Made by a program: the position numbers and the translations under genes. The notes beneath the pieces were generated by a model. The model did not search any database, had not been told where the DNA came from, and worked only from the letters and a program-made list of their open reading frames with translations. A DNA stretch of 64,000 nt, taken from positions 51,306 through 115,305 of the forward strand of contig JAHEZJ010000019.1 of assembly GCA_023251135.1 (NCBI GenBank). Direction: 5' to 3'. Source of the stretch: Flavobacterium sp. (lineage in GTDB: Bacteria > Bacteroidota > Bacteroidia > Flavobacteriales > Flavobacteriaceae). Of the stretch, positions 31,554 to 40,182 are shown in pieces; the first letter of the stretch is position 1; each line of letters opens with the position of its first letter.

Positions 31554-31979
31554 TTATTCTTTCGTAAAATCCAGCAGCAAATTTACCAATTTTTCTATCT
31601 CTTTTGGCGGATATCCATCATCGAAACCCAGAGTTTCATATGTTTTCTGATGCTGAGTGATTTTTAAATTTCCTAATGCAGCACCATCATGAAAACGTTT
31701 TTGCGTTGGTCCCTTTAGATTCGGAATGTTTTTAATATTGATTTTTGAAAATTCAGCTACAATCTGTTTCCATTTTAAATCATCTATTTTGCTTTCAACG
31801 GGCTTTGCATTACGGCCATTGGTAACCGAAACTGTTTTATTCTGTACCACGATCACTTTGTAAATGCCTCGGGAAACGGCAGAATATTCAATTTCAGTAG
31901 CTTTCATGTCGGCTTTTTTTTGACCGGAACAGCTTGTTCCTATAAAAAACGTTAAGAGCAATAAAGATAATATTCTCAT
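31554..31979 (-). CDS. Small lipoprotein of unknown function
   Basis: A 141-residue lipoprotein (lipobox GTSC, Cys17) with no catalytic motif I recognise. The middle reads KVIVVQNKTVSVTNGRNAKPVES and the end DDGYPPKEIEKLVNLLLDFT. It sits between sufS (13 bp) and sufE (2 bp). A periplasmic or surface lipoprotein is out of place in a cytosolic cluster-assembly operon; it may simply ride on the transcript. Confidence 0.75.
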   Translation of the reverse strand: MRILSLLLLTFFIGTSCSGQKKADMKATEIEYSAVSRGIYKVIVVQNKTVSVTNGRNAKPVESKIDDLKWKQIVAEFSKINIKNIPNLKGPTQKRFHDGAALGNLKITQHQKTYETLGFDDGYPPKEIEKLVNLLLDFTKE

Positions 31980-31992
31980 AAAAAAGGATTTT

Positions 31993-33204
31993 TTAGCTTA
32001 ACATCGTTTTTGCCTTTTTAACGGCTTCAACCATTATGTCAATTTCTTCTATGGTGTTGTAAAAAGAAAAAGAAGCGCGAATAGTTCCCGGAATGCAGAA
32101 AAAACTCATAATGGGCTGTGCACAATGATGTCCGGTTCTAACGGCGATTCCCAGTTTGTCGATAATTGAACCAATATCGTACGGATGGATTCCATCAATA
32201 TTAAACGAAATCACAGAGGCTTTATTTCCGGTTCCGTAAATTTTTAAACCTTCAATTTCTAATAAACGTTTTGTTGCGTGCTCTAATAAATGCGCTTCGT
32301 GCTGATGAATAGCATCAAAACCAATGTGGTTCAAATAATCAACGGCAGTTCCTAAAACGATCCCCCCGGCAATATTTGGAGTTCCTGCTTCAAATTTATG
32401 TGGCAAATCAGCATAAGTCGTTTTCTCGAAAGTAACTTCTTTAATCATTTCGCCACCACCCTGATAAGGAGGCAGTTTGTTTAACCATTCTTCTTTTCCA
32501 TAAAGAATTCCGGTTCCGGTTGGTCCGCACATCTTATGCCCTGAAAAAGCATAAAAATCACAATCTAAATCCTGAACATCAGGTTTTAAATGCGGAACAG
32601 CCTGCGCACCATCAATCAAAACCGCCGCACCAACAGCGTGGGCTTTTTCGATCATATACTTGACAGGATTGATAATTCCTAATGCGTTCGAAATATGATT
32701 TACTGTTACCACTTTGGTCTTTTCAGACAATAAGGCATCATAGGCTTCCATTATAAGTTCGCCCTCCTCATTCATCGGAATAACTTTAAGTGTTGCTCCT
32801 GTTTTTTCACATAACATTTGCCAAGGCACAATATTACTGTGATGTTCTAATGAAGAAACCACTACTTCGTCTCCAGGTTTTAAAATTGAAGCAAAACCGT
32901 TGGTTACTAAGTTGATTCCGTGAGTGGTTCCCGAAGTAAAAAGTACTTCGTGCGAAAATTTCGCGTTGATATGATGTTGGATTTTTACTCTTGAAATTTC
33001 GTAAGCATCAGTTGCCAACTGGCTTAAAGTATGAACCCCACGATGAATATTGGCATTAATTTCCTGATAATATTTTGCGATCGCATCAATCACAATTTGT
33101 GGTTTTTGTGAGGTTGCGCCGTTGTCGAAATATACTAAAGGTTTTCCGTTTACTTTTTCTGAAAGTATCGGAAAATCAGCTCTTATTTTTTGGATGTCTA
33201 ACAT
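31993..33204 (-). CDS. sufS: Cysteine desulfurase SufS
   Basis: PLP enzyme that removes sulfur from cysteine for iron-sulfur cluster assembly. The 403-residue protein has the PLP-Lys motif FSGHKMCGPTGTGILYG, TSGTTHGINLV near the N-terminus, and the catalytic Cys in the class II loop RTGHHCAQPIM. It heads the second suf group (sufS, lipoprotein, sufE, DUF59, DUF2480, DUF3078) and is separated from sufD by an opposing serine hydrolase gene. Confidence 0.96.
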   Translation of the reverse strand: MLDIQKIRADFPILSEKVNGKPLVYFDNGATSQKPQIVIDAIAKYYQEINANIHRGVHTLSQLATDAYEISRVKIQHHINAKFSHEVLFTSGTTHGINLVTNGFASILKPGDEVVVSSLEHHSNIVPWQMLCEKTGATLKVIPMNEEGELIMEAYDALLSEKTKVVTVNHISNALGIINPVKYMIEKAHAVGAAVLIDGAQAVPHLKPDVQDLDCDFYAFSGHKMCGPTGTGILYGKEEWLNKLPPYQGGGEMIKEVTFEKTTYADLPHKFEAGTPNIAGGIVLGTAVDYLNHIGFDAIHQHEAHLLEHATKRLLEIEGLKIYGTGNKASVISFNIDGIHPYDIGSIIDKLGIAVRTGHHCAQPIMSFFCIPGTIRASFSFYNTIEEIDIMVEAVKKAKTMLS

Positions 33205-33424
33205 GTCTTATTTAGAAAAATTCTACTTACAAAAGTACTAAAACAAAATTGGTTTATCCATTAAAACTATAATTTCCTTTTATGGTGCTATCAATTGAGA
33301 GTTTGTGTATTATTTCTTCAAAATTTGTCCGCGTTCTTTAAATTTTATGAATTGTATTTCTAAAATAAGTTGTATAATCTTGATTGTAAATTATTTATAT
33401 TGCATTAAAATTACTTTTAGCGTT

Positions 33425-34774
33425 ATGAAAAAATTTCTAAAATTATTTGCACTTGTTTTAGTTCTTGCATTTTTGTATTTCGGGTTTACTACTTATCCCA
33501 AATTGGATTTGATTTCCGGTTTTTCGGCCAAAAGTATTGCGTCAGGTCATTTTATTGATCATCGCTCGAAGGAATTAATCGAAAAAACCGATAATGATAT
33601 CAAGATGATTACTTTGGCCACTAACACTATTAATGATGCAGGAAAATTTGCTGCCTCTACGGTTTATGGTTTCAAAGAAAGAAAGGCGATTTACAGGGAA
33701 GGGCTGGGAGCGACCCTGATCAATGATGATTATGATATTGCAAAGCCTTATCTGCTTCCAAAAAGAACGAAATTAGAGAACAATCTCGCTTTTCCTTATG
33801 GGAATAAAGAGCCCAAGGATACCATGTTTTCGAATGTGGACTATACCAAGCTGAAAAAGGCAGTGGACGGTTCTTTTGATGCAGCCGGAGAAAAGGTGAA
33901 ACGAACGCGTGCTGTGGTAGTGTTGTATAAAGACAAATTGATTGCTGAAAAATACGATACAGGTTTTAATAAAAACAGTAAGATTCTGGGATGGTCGATG
34001 ACTAAAAGTATTACGAGTTCGGCTTTTGGAGTTTTGGCCAGACAACGAAAAATAGATATCTATAAACCTGCTCCAATTGCAGAATGGCAAAATGACGATC
34101 GTAAAATTATTACAACTAACGATTTGCTTCATATGAATTCAGGTTTGGAATGGGAGGAGGATTATACTAAAATTTGTGATGCTACCGAAATGCTTTTTCA
34201 GGCAGAAGATATGGGGAAGGTGCAAATGGATAAACCAGCTAAGTTTAAGCCCAATACACATTGGTATTATTCTTCCGGAACGACTAATTTATTATGCCGA
34301 ATTTTAAGAGGTCAGTTTAAAACGCAGCAGGAATATCTTGATTTTTGGTACAGCGCTGTAATCGATAAAATCGGAATGAACTCGATGATTGTGGAGCAGG
34401 ATATGTCGGGGATTTTTGTGGGATCTTCTTACGCCTGGGCAACAGCGAGAGATTGGTCAAAATTTGGATTGCTGTATTTGCATAAAGGAAACTGGAAAGG
34501 AGAACAGGTTTTGGATGAGAGTTGGGTAAAGTATACAGCAACGCCAACAAATACCTCTAAAGGGGCTTACGGTGCGCAGTTTTGGTTAAATGCCGGAGGG
34601 AAGTTTCCTGATGCTCCTCGTGATATGTTTTACTGCGACGGTTATCAGGGACAAATGGTAGCGATTATTCCGTCTTTAGATTTGGTAATCGTTAGGATGG
34701 GAGTGGACAAAGCAGGACCCGGTTTTGATTTTAATGAATTTTTGAAGGAGGTTATTTCTTCCATAAAAAAGTAA
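33425..34774 (+). CDS. Serine hydrolase, class C beta-lactamase-like
   Basis: A 449-residue penicillin-binding-protein-like hydrolase with an N-terminal membrane anchor or signal (MKKFLKLFALVLVLAFLYFG). The nucleophile motif SxxK is S191-M-T-K194 (ILGWSMTKSITSSA). The second motif region reads WYYSSGTTNLL and the C-terminal glycine-rich motif DGYQGQMVAIIP stands where KTG/HxG is usual. The family includes esterases, peptidases and beta-lactamases; the substrate is unknown. I choose the ATG at 33425 over an upstream GTG because the signal follows directly. It is inserted in opposite orientation between sufS and sufD. Confidence 0.87.
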   Translation: MKKFLKLFALVLVLAFLYFGFTTYPKLDLISGFSAKSIASGHFIDHRSKELIEKTDNDIKMITLATNTINDAGKFAASTVYGFKERKAIYREGLGATLINDDYDIAKPYLLPKRTKLENNLAFPYGNKEPKDTMFSNVDYTKLKKAVDGSFDAAGEKVKRTRAVVVLYKDKLIAEKYDTGFNKNSKILGWSMTKSITSSAFGVLARQRKIDIYKPAPIAEWQNDDRKIITTNDLLHMNSGLEWEEDYTKICDATEMLFQAEDMGKVQMDKPAKFKPNTHWYYSSGTTNLLCRILRGQFKTQQEYLDFWYSAVIDKIGMNSMIVEQDMSGIFVGSSYAWATARDWSKFGLLYLHKGNWKGEQVLDESWVKYTATPTNTSKGAYGAQFWLNAGGKFPDAPRDMFYCDGYQGQMVAIIPSLDLVIVRMGVDKAGPGFDFNEFLKEVISSIKK

Positions 34775-34779
34775 TAAAA

Positions 34780-34810
34780 AACCCGACAGGTTTTTAAAAC
34801 CTGTCGGGTT
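34780..34810. terminator. Bidirectional terminator between serine hydrolase and sufD
   Basis: AACCCGACAGGTTTT (34780-34794) pairs perfectly with AAAACCTGTCGGGTT (34796-34810), with A-run and T-run flanks. It separates two convergent genes. Confidence 0.85.
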
Positions 34811-34833
34811 TGGATATGGTATCCAAGTATTTT

Positions 34834-36150
34834 TTACAAATCAAATCCTAAATTCACACCTAATTTTGTAGCGATGATTTTAGTGATTCGTTGTTTTAAT
34901 TCTGGTATTTTAATGCTTTCGATTACGGCATTTGAGAAGGCGTACATCAATAAAGCTTTAGCCTCTTTTTTCGGGATTCCGCGAGATTGCATGTAGAACA
35001 TTGCAGTTTCGTCTAATTGTCCAACAGTACAACCGTGAGAACATTTAACGTCATCAGCAAAAATTTCTAATTGAGGTTTGGCATTGATAGTTGCTTTGTC
35101 GCTCAATAAAATGTTGTTGCTTTTTTGGAAAGCATTTGTTTTTTGAGCTTCTTTTTCCACCAAAACTTTTCCATTGAAAACTCCTGTTGAGCGGTCAGAG
35201 AAAATTCCTTTATAATCCTGGAAACTCTCACAGTTTGGCTGTGCGTGGTTTACCAAGGTATAATGGTCAACGTGTTGTTTGTCATTCAAAATAGAAATTC
35301 CGTTAAGCGTACTTGTCAGTCTTTCTCCAAAATGGTAAAAGTTTAAGTTGTTACGCGTTAGGTTTCCTCCAAATGAAAAAGTATGAACATAAGCATGACT
35401 TTCCTGTTGTTGAGAAACGTAAGTGTTGTCAACTAAGTTTGCTTCGCTATTATCGTTTTGAATTTTATAATAATCCACAATAGCACGTTTTTGAGCAAAA
35501 ATCTCGGTAACCGAATTGGTTAAAACCGGATTTTCATTCAGACTCTGGTGACGCTCGATAATCTGAACATGTGAATTTTCACCCACGATAATAAGGTTTC
35601 TCGGCTGAACCATTAATGCAGCTTCAGTACCTGTCGAGAAATACATGATTTCGATAGGTTTGTCGGCTACTTTCTTTTTTGGGATATTGATAAAAGCTCC
35701 TTCACTTGCAAATGCGGTGTTCAGTGAAGTCAGACTTTCCTCTTTACTTGCAATCTGATTGAAGTAAGTGTCAATAATCATTTTATATTTTGGTTTGGTC
35801 AATGCCGATGACATCAAACAAACATCGATTCCGTCATGTGTAGTTGAAGACAAGTGGGAACTGAATACGCCATCGATAAACACTAATTTATAAGTGTCGA
35901 TTTCATGTAAAAAGTATTTTTTTACCTGATTAAACTCGATTGCATTCTCTTCCTTAGGAAAAACCGTAAAGTCATTTTTTAAGATGGCATTTAGCGATGT
36001 GTATTTCCAAGCTTCTTCTTTTTTGGTTGGGAAACCTTTATTTTCAAAGTTTTTTAGTGCTTTGGTGCGAATGTCATGCAAATCTGAATGTACATCGACA
36101 CGCTCTTCAAAAGCCATAAAAGACGATACTAATTTTTCTTTTAAATCCAT
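34834..36150 (-). CDS. sufD: Fe-S assembly scaffold subunit SufD
   Basis: Partner of SufB in the SufBC2D scaffold that builds iron-sulfur clusters. The 438-residue protein shows the SufD start (PTKKEEAWKYTSLNAIL), the beta-helix core and the C-terminal signature DDVKCSHGCTVGQLDETAMFYMQSRGIPKKEAKALL with the conserved His. It is separated from sufC by ~580 bp that hold a four-helix-bundle gene, whereas sufC-sufD are normally adjacent. Confidence 0.95.
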   Translation of the reverse strand: MDLKEKLVSSFMAFEERVDVHSDLHDIRTKALKNFENKGFPTKKEEAWKYTSLNAILKNDFTVFPKEENAIEFNQVKKYFLHEIDTYKLVFIDGVFSSHLSSTTHDGIDVCLMSSALTKPKYKMIIDTYFNQIASKEESLTSLNTAFASEGAFINIPKKKVADKPIEIMYFSTGTEAALMVQPRNLIIVGENSHVQIIERHQSLNENPVLTNSVTEIFAQKRAIVDYYKIQNDNSEANLVDNTYVSQQQESHAYVHTFSFGGNLTRNNLNFYHFGERLTSTLNGISILNDKQHVDHYTLVNHAQPNCESFQDYKGIFSDRSTGVFNGKVLVEKEAQKTNAFQKSNNILLSDKATINAKPQLEIFADDVKCSHGCTVGQLDETAMFYMQSRGIPKKEAKALLMYAFSNAVIESIKIPELKQRITKIIATKLGVNLGFDL

Positions 36151-36170
36151 TGTTCTTTTGTTTCCTTTGG

Positions 36171-36193
36171 GTTTCAGGTTTCAAGTTTCAGGT
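36171..36193 (-). repeat. GTTTCAGGTTTCA word repeat, left flank of four-helix gene
   Basis: Tandem words GTTTCAGG and TTTCAAGTTTCAGG downstream of the four-helix gene. The inverse, TGAAACCTGAAAC, lies upstream of that gene at 36713-36725, and CCTGAAACCTGAAACC is also found at 6165-6190. Confidence 0.65.
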
Positions 36194-36198
36194 TGACT

Positions 36199-36230
36199 AT
36201 TGGAACTTATTTCTTTGAAATCCGTTTTTT
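36199..36230 (-). pseudogene. Second copy of the four-helix gene's 3' end
   Basis: On the minus strand this segment (AAAACGGATTTCAAAG... then AAATAAGTTCC) repeats the end of the four-helix gene (AAAAGATTTCAAAGG... AAATAAGTTTC at 36253-36285) with few changes. It looks like a remnant left by partial duplication. Confidence 0.45.
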
Positions 36231-36256
36231 TGTTTCAGGTTTTAAATTTTTGTTTT

Positions 36257-36646
36257 TTATTGAAACTTATTTCCTTTGAAATCTTTTTTATTGAGATAAG
36301 TGATAAAGTTTTTTATTTTGCCACTTAAATTTTCGTAATCTTTTTTTAAAGCTTCAAATTTTTGTTTTGAAATATATTCAAAATCAAAAACCCGGTATAA
36401 TTGAGATCTTGTTTCTCCGGCGGATCCCTTTGCAATGGATAAAAATTGTCGAAATTCTAAATTTCCATCTCTTTCAAAACCTTCAGCGATGTTATCCATT
36501 ACTGAGCCGGAAGAACTTTTTATTTGATTTTTAAACCTGAGATCTGATTTTAAGTCTGTTTCAGTTGCAATAAGATGAATTTCTTTTGCTAATTGTCTGG
36601 CTTCTTTCCAAATTTCTAAATCCTCAAATCTATTAATCGTTGCCAT
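36257..36646 (-). CDS. Four-helix bundle protein (S23/IVP family)
   Basis: A 129-residue protein of the four-helix-bundle family whose relatives are encoded in intervening sequences of 23S rRNA genes (S23/IVP) and as the Avd accessory proteins of diversity-generating retroelements. Typical marks: [20 protein letters not shown] at the start, [13 protein letters not shown] in the middle, and [20 protein letters not shown]. The molecular role is unknown; relatives bind nucleic acid. Here it splits sufC from sufD and is flanked by inverted GTTTCAGGTTTCA words, with a second partial copy of its 3' end downstream. It looks like an acquired element, not part of SUF. Confidence 0.9.
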   Translation of the reverse strand: MATINRFEDLEIWKEARQLAKEIHLIATETDLKSDLRFKNQIKSSSGSVMDNIAEGFERDGNLEFRQFLSIAKGSAGETRSQLYRVFDFEYISKQKFEALKKDYENLSGKIKNFITYLNKKDFKGNKFQ

Positions 36647-36712
36647 ATTTCTGTTTTTAATTAATTAAGTTTAAACTTACAAAATGTAGTTTAACTTGAA
36701 ACTAAAAAAACA

Positions 36713-36725
36713 TGAAACCTGAAAC
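36713..36725 (+). repeat. TGAAACCTGAAAC, right flank of four-helix gene
   Basis: Inverted relative of the word repeat at 36171-36193. It lies 6 bp left of the sufC stop codon. Confidence 0.6.
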
Positions 36726-36731
36726 GAAAAT

Positions 36732-37478
36732 TTAGTTTTCTGCTTTAATCCAGTCGTATCCTTTTTCTTCCAATTCGTAGGCTAGTTCTTTCCCTCCTGA
36801 TTTTACGATTCTTCCGTTGTAAAGAACGTGAACGAAATCCGGAACGATATAATCTAACAAACGTTGGTAGTGTGTGATTACGATAATGGCATTTTTCTCG
36901 CTTTTCAATTTGTTAACTCCGTTAGCCACAATTCTAAGCGCATCGATATCAAGACCAGAATCGGTTTCGTCAAGGATAGCTAATTTTGGCTCTAACATTG
37001 CCATTTGAAAAATCTCATTTCTTTTTTTCTCTCCTCCTGAAAAACCTTCGTTTAGCGAACGGGATAAAAATTTACGATCGATTTCTAACAACTCCGATTT
37101 CTCACGAATTACTTTTAGCATTTCATTAGCAGGCATTTCTTCCTGACCGTTTGCTTTACGAGTTTCGTTGATTGCAGTTTTCATGAAGTTGGTTACACTA
37201 ACTCCGGGAATTTCTACAGGATATTGAAAAGAAAGGAAAACTCCTTTGTGCGCTCTTTCTTCAGGGGCAAGATCGGCAAGATCTTCTCCGTCAAGGAAAA
37301 CTTCTCCATCAGTAACTTCATAGTTTTCGTTTCCGGCAATTACAGCCGAAAGTGTACTTTTTCCGGAACCGTTTGGTCCCATGATAGCGTGTACTTCGCC
37401 AGCTTTTACTTCTATATTAATTCCTTTAAGGATTTCTTTATCACCAATTGAGGCGTGAAGGTTTTTTATTGATAACAT
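36732..37478 (-). CDS. sufC: Fe-S assembly ATPase SufC
   Basis: ABC-type ATPase of the SufBC2D scaffold. The 248-residue protein has Walker A GPNGSGKS at residues 34-41, the SufC-specific signature [18 protein letters not shown], and Walker [13 protein letters not shown]. It follows the small reductase gene by 12 bp. Length and motifs are standard. Confidence 0.96.
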   Translation of the reverse strand: MLSIKNLHASIGDKEILKGINIEVKAGEVHAIMGPNGSGKSTLSAVIAGNENYEVTDGEVFLDGEDLADLAPEERAHKGVFLSFQYPVEIPGVSVTNFMKTAINETRKANGQEEMPANEMLKVIREKSELLEIDRKFLSRSLNEGFSGGEKKRNEIFQMAMLEPKLAILDETDSGLDIDALRIVANGVNKLKSEKNAIIVITHYQRLLDYIVPDFVHVLYNGRIVKSGGKELAYELEEKGYDWIKAEN

Positions 37479-37490
37479 TGTTTTTTTATT

Positions 37491-37979
37491 TTATATAAAT
37501 GTCAATTCTATTTTTGTTGTTTGGTTTAGGATGTTGGCATTAAAATGCGCGTGTCCTAAATATTCCATGCCCAGATAATCGGCTGATTTTTTGAACGGAA
37601 TGTAAAAACTATCTTCAATTTCATTATCGTGTGAATTGGAAATCACACCAATTTTCTTTCCTCTGAGTTTTCTTCCGGTTTCTTTTTCAATTCGAATTAA
37701 ATCCGAAAAGCGATCAAAGAATACCTTCATGATTCCACTCATATTATACCAATATATGGGTGTTGCAAAAATTAAAGTGTCGTATTTTTCGATGATCCTT
37801 TTTATTAAAGGAAAAAAATCATCTTCTCTGTTCTTGCTTTCGTAATCATAATAGGAAATATTATAATCACTCAGATCAATTACTTCTATTCCGGTTTCTT
37901 TAGAAATTTCATCCGCAATTCGGGTCGTATTCCCGTTTTTTCTGGATGAACCTAAAATGATTACTTTTTTGCCTTCCAT
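37491..37979 (-). CDS. NADPH-dependent FMN reductase / flavodoxin-like protein
   Basis: A 162-residue flavodoxin-fold protein. The phosphate-binding loop reads LGSSRKNGNTTRIADEI (residues 9-25) and the flavin-side motif ATPIYWYNMSGIMKVFFDRF (about 94-113), typical of NAD(P)H-dependent FMN reductases. It is encoded between sufB (7 bp) and sufC (12 bp), in the same direction, so it is surely cotranscribed with SUF. A flavin reductase could supply electrons for cluster assembly, since SufBCD is a FADH2-binding complex in E. coli; that connection is inference. Confidence 0.87.
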   Translation of the reverse strand: MEGKKVIILGSSRKNGNTTRIADEISKETGIEVIDLSDYNISYYDYESKNREDDFFPLIKRIIEKYDTLIFATPIYWYNMSGIMKVFFDRFSDLIRIEKETGRKLRGKKIGVISNSHDNEIEDSFYIPFKKSADYLGMEYLGHAHFNANILNQTTKIELTFI

Positions 37980-37986
37980 TTCGTGA

Positions 37987-39435
37987 TTAACCTACAGATC
38001 CTTCTAGAGAAATTTCTAATAATTTTTGAGCTTCAACAGCAAATTCCATTGGCAATTTGTTCAATACATCTTTACTGAAACCGTTTACAATTAAGGCAAT
38101 CGCTTTTTCAGTCGGAATACCTCTCTGGTTGCAATAAAAAACCTGATCTTCTCCAATTTTACTTGTTGTTGCTTCGTGCTCTATTTTAGCAGATGGATTT
38201 TTACTTTCGATATATGGGAAAGTATGCGCTCCGCAATTGTTCCCCATTAAAAGAGAATCACATTGCGAAAAGTTTCTCGCATTTTCTGCTCTCGGACTAA
38301 TCTGAACTAATCCGCGGTAACTGTTTTGTGATTTACCAGCCGAGATACCTTTAGAAATAATAGTCGATTTAGTGTTTTTTCCTAAATGGATCATTTTAGT
38401 TCCTGTATCGGCTTGTTGGTAATTATTGGTAACGGCAATAGAGTAAAATTCTCCAACCGAGTTGTCTCCTTTTAATACACAAGAAGGGTATTTCCAGGTC
38501 ACAGCAGAACCTGTTTCTACCTGTGTCCATGAAATTTTAGCGTTTGTTTCGCACAAACCTCTTTTGGTAACGAAGTTGTAAACACCACCTTTTCCTTCTT
38601 TGTTTCCAGGGAACCAGTTCTGAACGGTAGAATATTTAATTTCAGCGTCATCCAAAGCGATTAATTCAACCACTGCAGCGTGCAATTGGTTTTCGTCACG
38701 ACTTGGAGCAGTACAGCCTTCCAGGTAAGATACGTAACTTCCTGCGTCGGCAATAACCAAAGTTCTTTCGAACTGACCTGTTCCTGCCTGGTTGATTCTG
38801 AAATAAGTTGAAAGTTCCATCGGGCAACGAACGCCTTTTGGGATGTAGCAGAAACTTCCGTCAGAGAAAACGGCTGAGTTTAATGCTGCGTAGAAGTTGT
38901 CTTTTTGAGGTACAACAGTTCCTAAGTACTTCTTTACTAATTCAGGGTGTTCCTTTATAGCTTCTGAAATCGGGCAAAAAATGATTCCTTTTTCAGCAAG
39001 TGTCTTTTTGAAAGTAGTGGCTACAGAAACTGAATCGACTACAATGTCCATAGCGACATTGTTCATCATTTTTTGTTCGTCCACAGAGATACCTAACTTT
39101 TTGTACATTTCTAAAAGTTCAGGATCTACATCATCCAAAGTTTTGTTTGGATCTACTTGTTTGGGTGCTGAATAATACGAGATAGCCTGAAAGTCAGGTT
39201 TCTCATAATGTACGTTAGCCCATTCCGGCTCAATCATTTCTTTCCAGGCACGAAAAGCTTCAATGCGCCAGTCAGTCATCCATTGAGGTTCTCCTTTTTT
39301 AAGAGAAATAGCTTTTACGATGTCTTCGTTTAAGCCAATAGGAAAGGTCTCCGATTCAATATCAGTATAAAATCCGTATTCGTATTCTTTAGTTTCGAGT
39401 TCGATTTTTAAATCGTCTTCTGTGTATTTTGACAT
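37987..39435 (-). CDS. sufB: Fe-S assembly scaffold subunit SufB
   Basis: Core scaffold protein for cluster assembly. The 482-residue protein shows [20 protein letters not shown], the cysteine-bearing [20 protein letters not shown] segment and the C-terminal [22 protein letters not shown]. It is the second gene of the leftward suf group, 78 bp after iscA. Confidence 0.96.
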   Translation of the reverse strand: MSKYTEDDLKIELETKEYEYGFYTDIESETFPIGLNEDIVKAISLKKGEPQWMTDWRIEAFRAWKEMIEPEWANVHYEKPDFQAISYYSAPKQVDPNKTLDDVDPELLEMYKKLGISVDEQKMMNNVAMDIVVDSVSVATTFKKTLAEKGIIFCPISEAIKEHPELVKKYLGTVVPQKDNFYAALNSAVFSDGSFCYIPKGVRCPMELSTYFRINQAGTGQFERTLVIADAGSYVSYLEGCTAPSRDENQLHAAVVELIALDDAEIKYSTVQNWFPGNKEGKGGVYNFVTKRGLCETNAKISWTQVETGSAVTWKYPSCVLKGDNSVGEFYSIAVTNNYQQADTGTKMIHLGKNTKSTIISKGISAGKSQNSYRGLVQISPRAENARNFSQCDSLLMGNNCGAHTFPYIESKNPSAKIEHEATTSKIGEDQVFYCNQRGIPTEKAIALIVNGFSKDVLNKLPMEFAVEAQKLLEISLEGSVG

Positions 39436-39513
39436 TTTTTAGTTTTTTAAAACACTTAAAAAAAGGGTTTTTCTTAAGTGTTTAAATTTTTGCTTTTGTT
39501 AGATTCTTTTAAT

Positions 39514-39843
39514 TTATAGCGAAAAAGACTCTCCGCAACCACAAGTTCTGCTTGCATTTGGATTATTGAATACAAATCCTTTTCCGTTTAACCCTCCTGA
39601 AAATTCAAGGATTGTTCCGGCTAAATACAGGAATGATTTTTTTTCAACTGCAATTGTTATGTCGTTGTCTACAAATATTTTATCGTCGTCGCCTTTCGTT
39701 TTGTCAAATTTTAAATCATATGACAAACCAGAGCATCCGCCACTTTTCACGCCTACTCTTACGTAGTCGCTAGCGGCATCAAAACCATCATCTTTCATTA
39801 AGTCGATGATTTTCTTTTTAGCTGTATCAGAAACTTTTATCAT
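39514..39843 (-). CDS. A-type Fe-S carrier protein (IscA/SufA family)
   Basis: A 109-residue iron-sulfur carrier that moves clusters from the scaffold to target enzymes. The three ligand cysteines are present: Cys37 (SGGCSGLSYD) and Cys101/Cys103 in the C-terminal TCGCGESFSL. It heads the leftward suf operon, with sufB next. A promoter-like TATCTTTG lies about 107 bp upstream of the start. Confidence 0.94.
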   Translation of the reverse strand: MIKVSDTAKKKIIDLMKDDGFDAASDYVRVGVKSGGCSGLSYDLKFDKTKGDDDKIFVDNDITIAVEKKSFLYLAGTILEFSGGLNGKGFVFNNPNASRTCGCGESFSL

Positions 39844-39949
39844 TGTTTATAGTATTTGTTTGTGCTTTCACTTCAAGGGGCATTCAAAACGGTAATCCAA
39901 TTATTACATTTTAAAGTGCTGTCTTTCAATGTTGAAATGAAATTATCTG

Positions 39950-39957
39950 CAAAGATA
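39950..39957 (-). promoter_or_regulatory. -7 element of suf operon promoter
   Basis: TATCTTTG on the minus strand fits TAnnTTTG exactly. A ~100-nt untranslated leader would precede the iscA-type gene, leaving room for regulation. No clear -33 TTG. Confidence 0.5.
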
Positions 39958-40150
39958 CGACTTAAAAACCTTTTTCCATAACGGTTCACATTATTATAAC
40001 AAATGTTAAAATAGATATTAGTTATTTTAAAGAAGGGAGTTATTATTTCTGACCCATAAAAAAGGAATAAGAAGCATTCAAATTCCATTTATGAAATGAA
40101 GTTTTGATTTTTTTAAACAAAAATATTTAGCATAAGGGAATTGTATTTCC

Positions 40151-40158
40151 TAGCTTTG
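40151..40158 (+). promoter_or_regulatory. -7 element of MBL hydrolase promoter
   Basis: TAGCTTTG fits TAnnTTTG, 24 bp before the ATG. Confidence 0.45.
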
Positions 40159-40182
40159 TTTTCCTATTAGAAATATATCCTC

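Larger units (their letters stand above)
39844..40182. other. Divergent intergenic region upstream of suf operon and MBL hydrolase
   Basis: It holds a TATCTTTG -7 element on the minus strand (39950-39957), giving suf mRNA a leader of about 100 nt, and a TAGCTTTG on the plus strand (40151-40158) before the MBL-fold gene. No gene is seen; a 71-codon leftward ORF here has no coding character. Confidence 0.6.

Noticed and set aside
33305-33424. Upstream in-frame GTG start for the serine hydrolase
   Set aside because: The ATG at 33425 is directly followed by a good signal or anchor sequence; the extra 40 residues would precede it and look non-coding.
36257-36646. Four-helix gene as part of a diversity-generating retroelement
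   Set aside because: No reverse transcriptase or template/variable repeat pair is present nearby; only the protein family is shared with Avd.
39873-40088. 71-codon leftward ORF upstream of the iscA-type gene
   Set aside because: It spans the suf promoter and leader, has no recognisable domain and ends abruptly; more likely chance.
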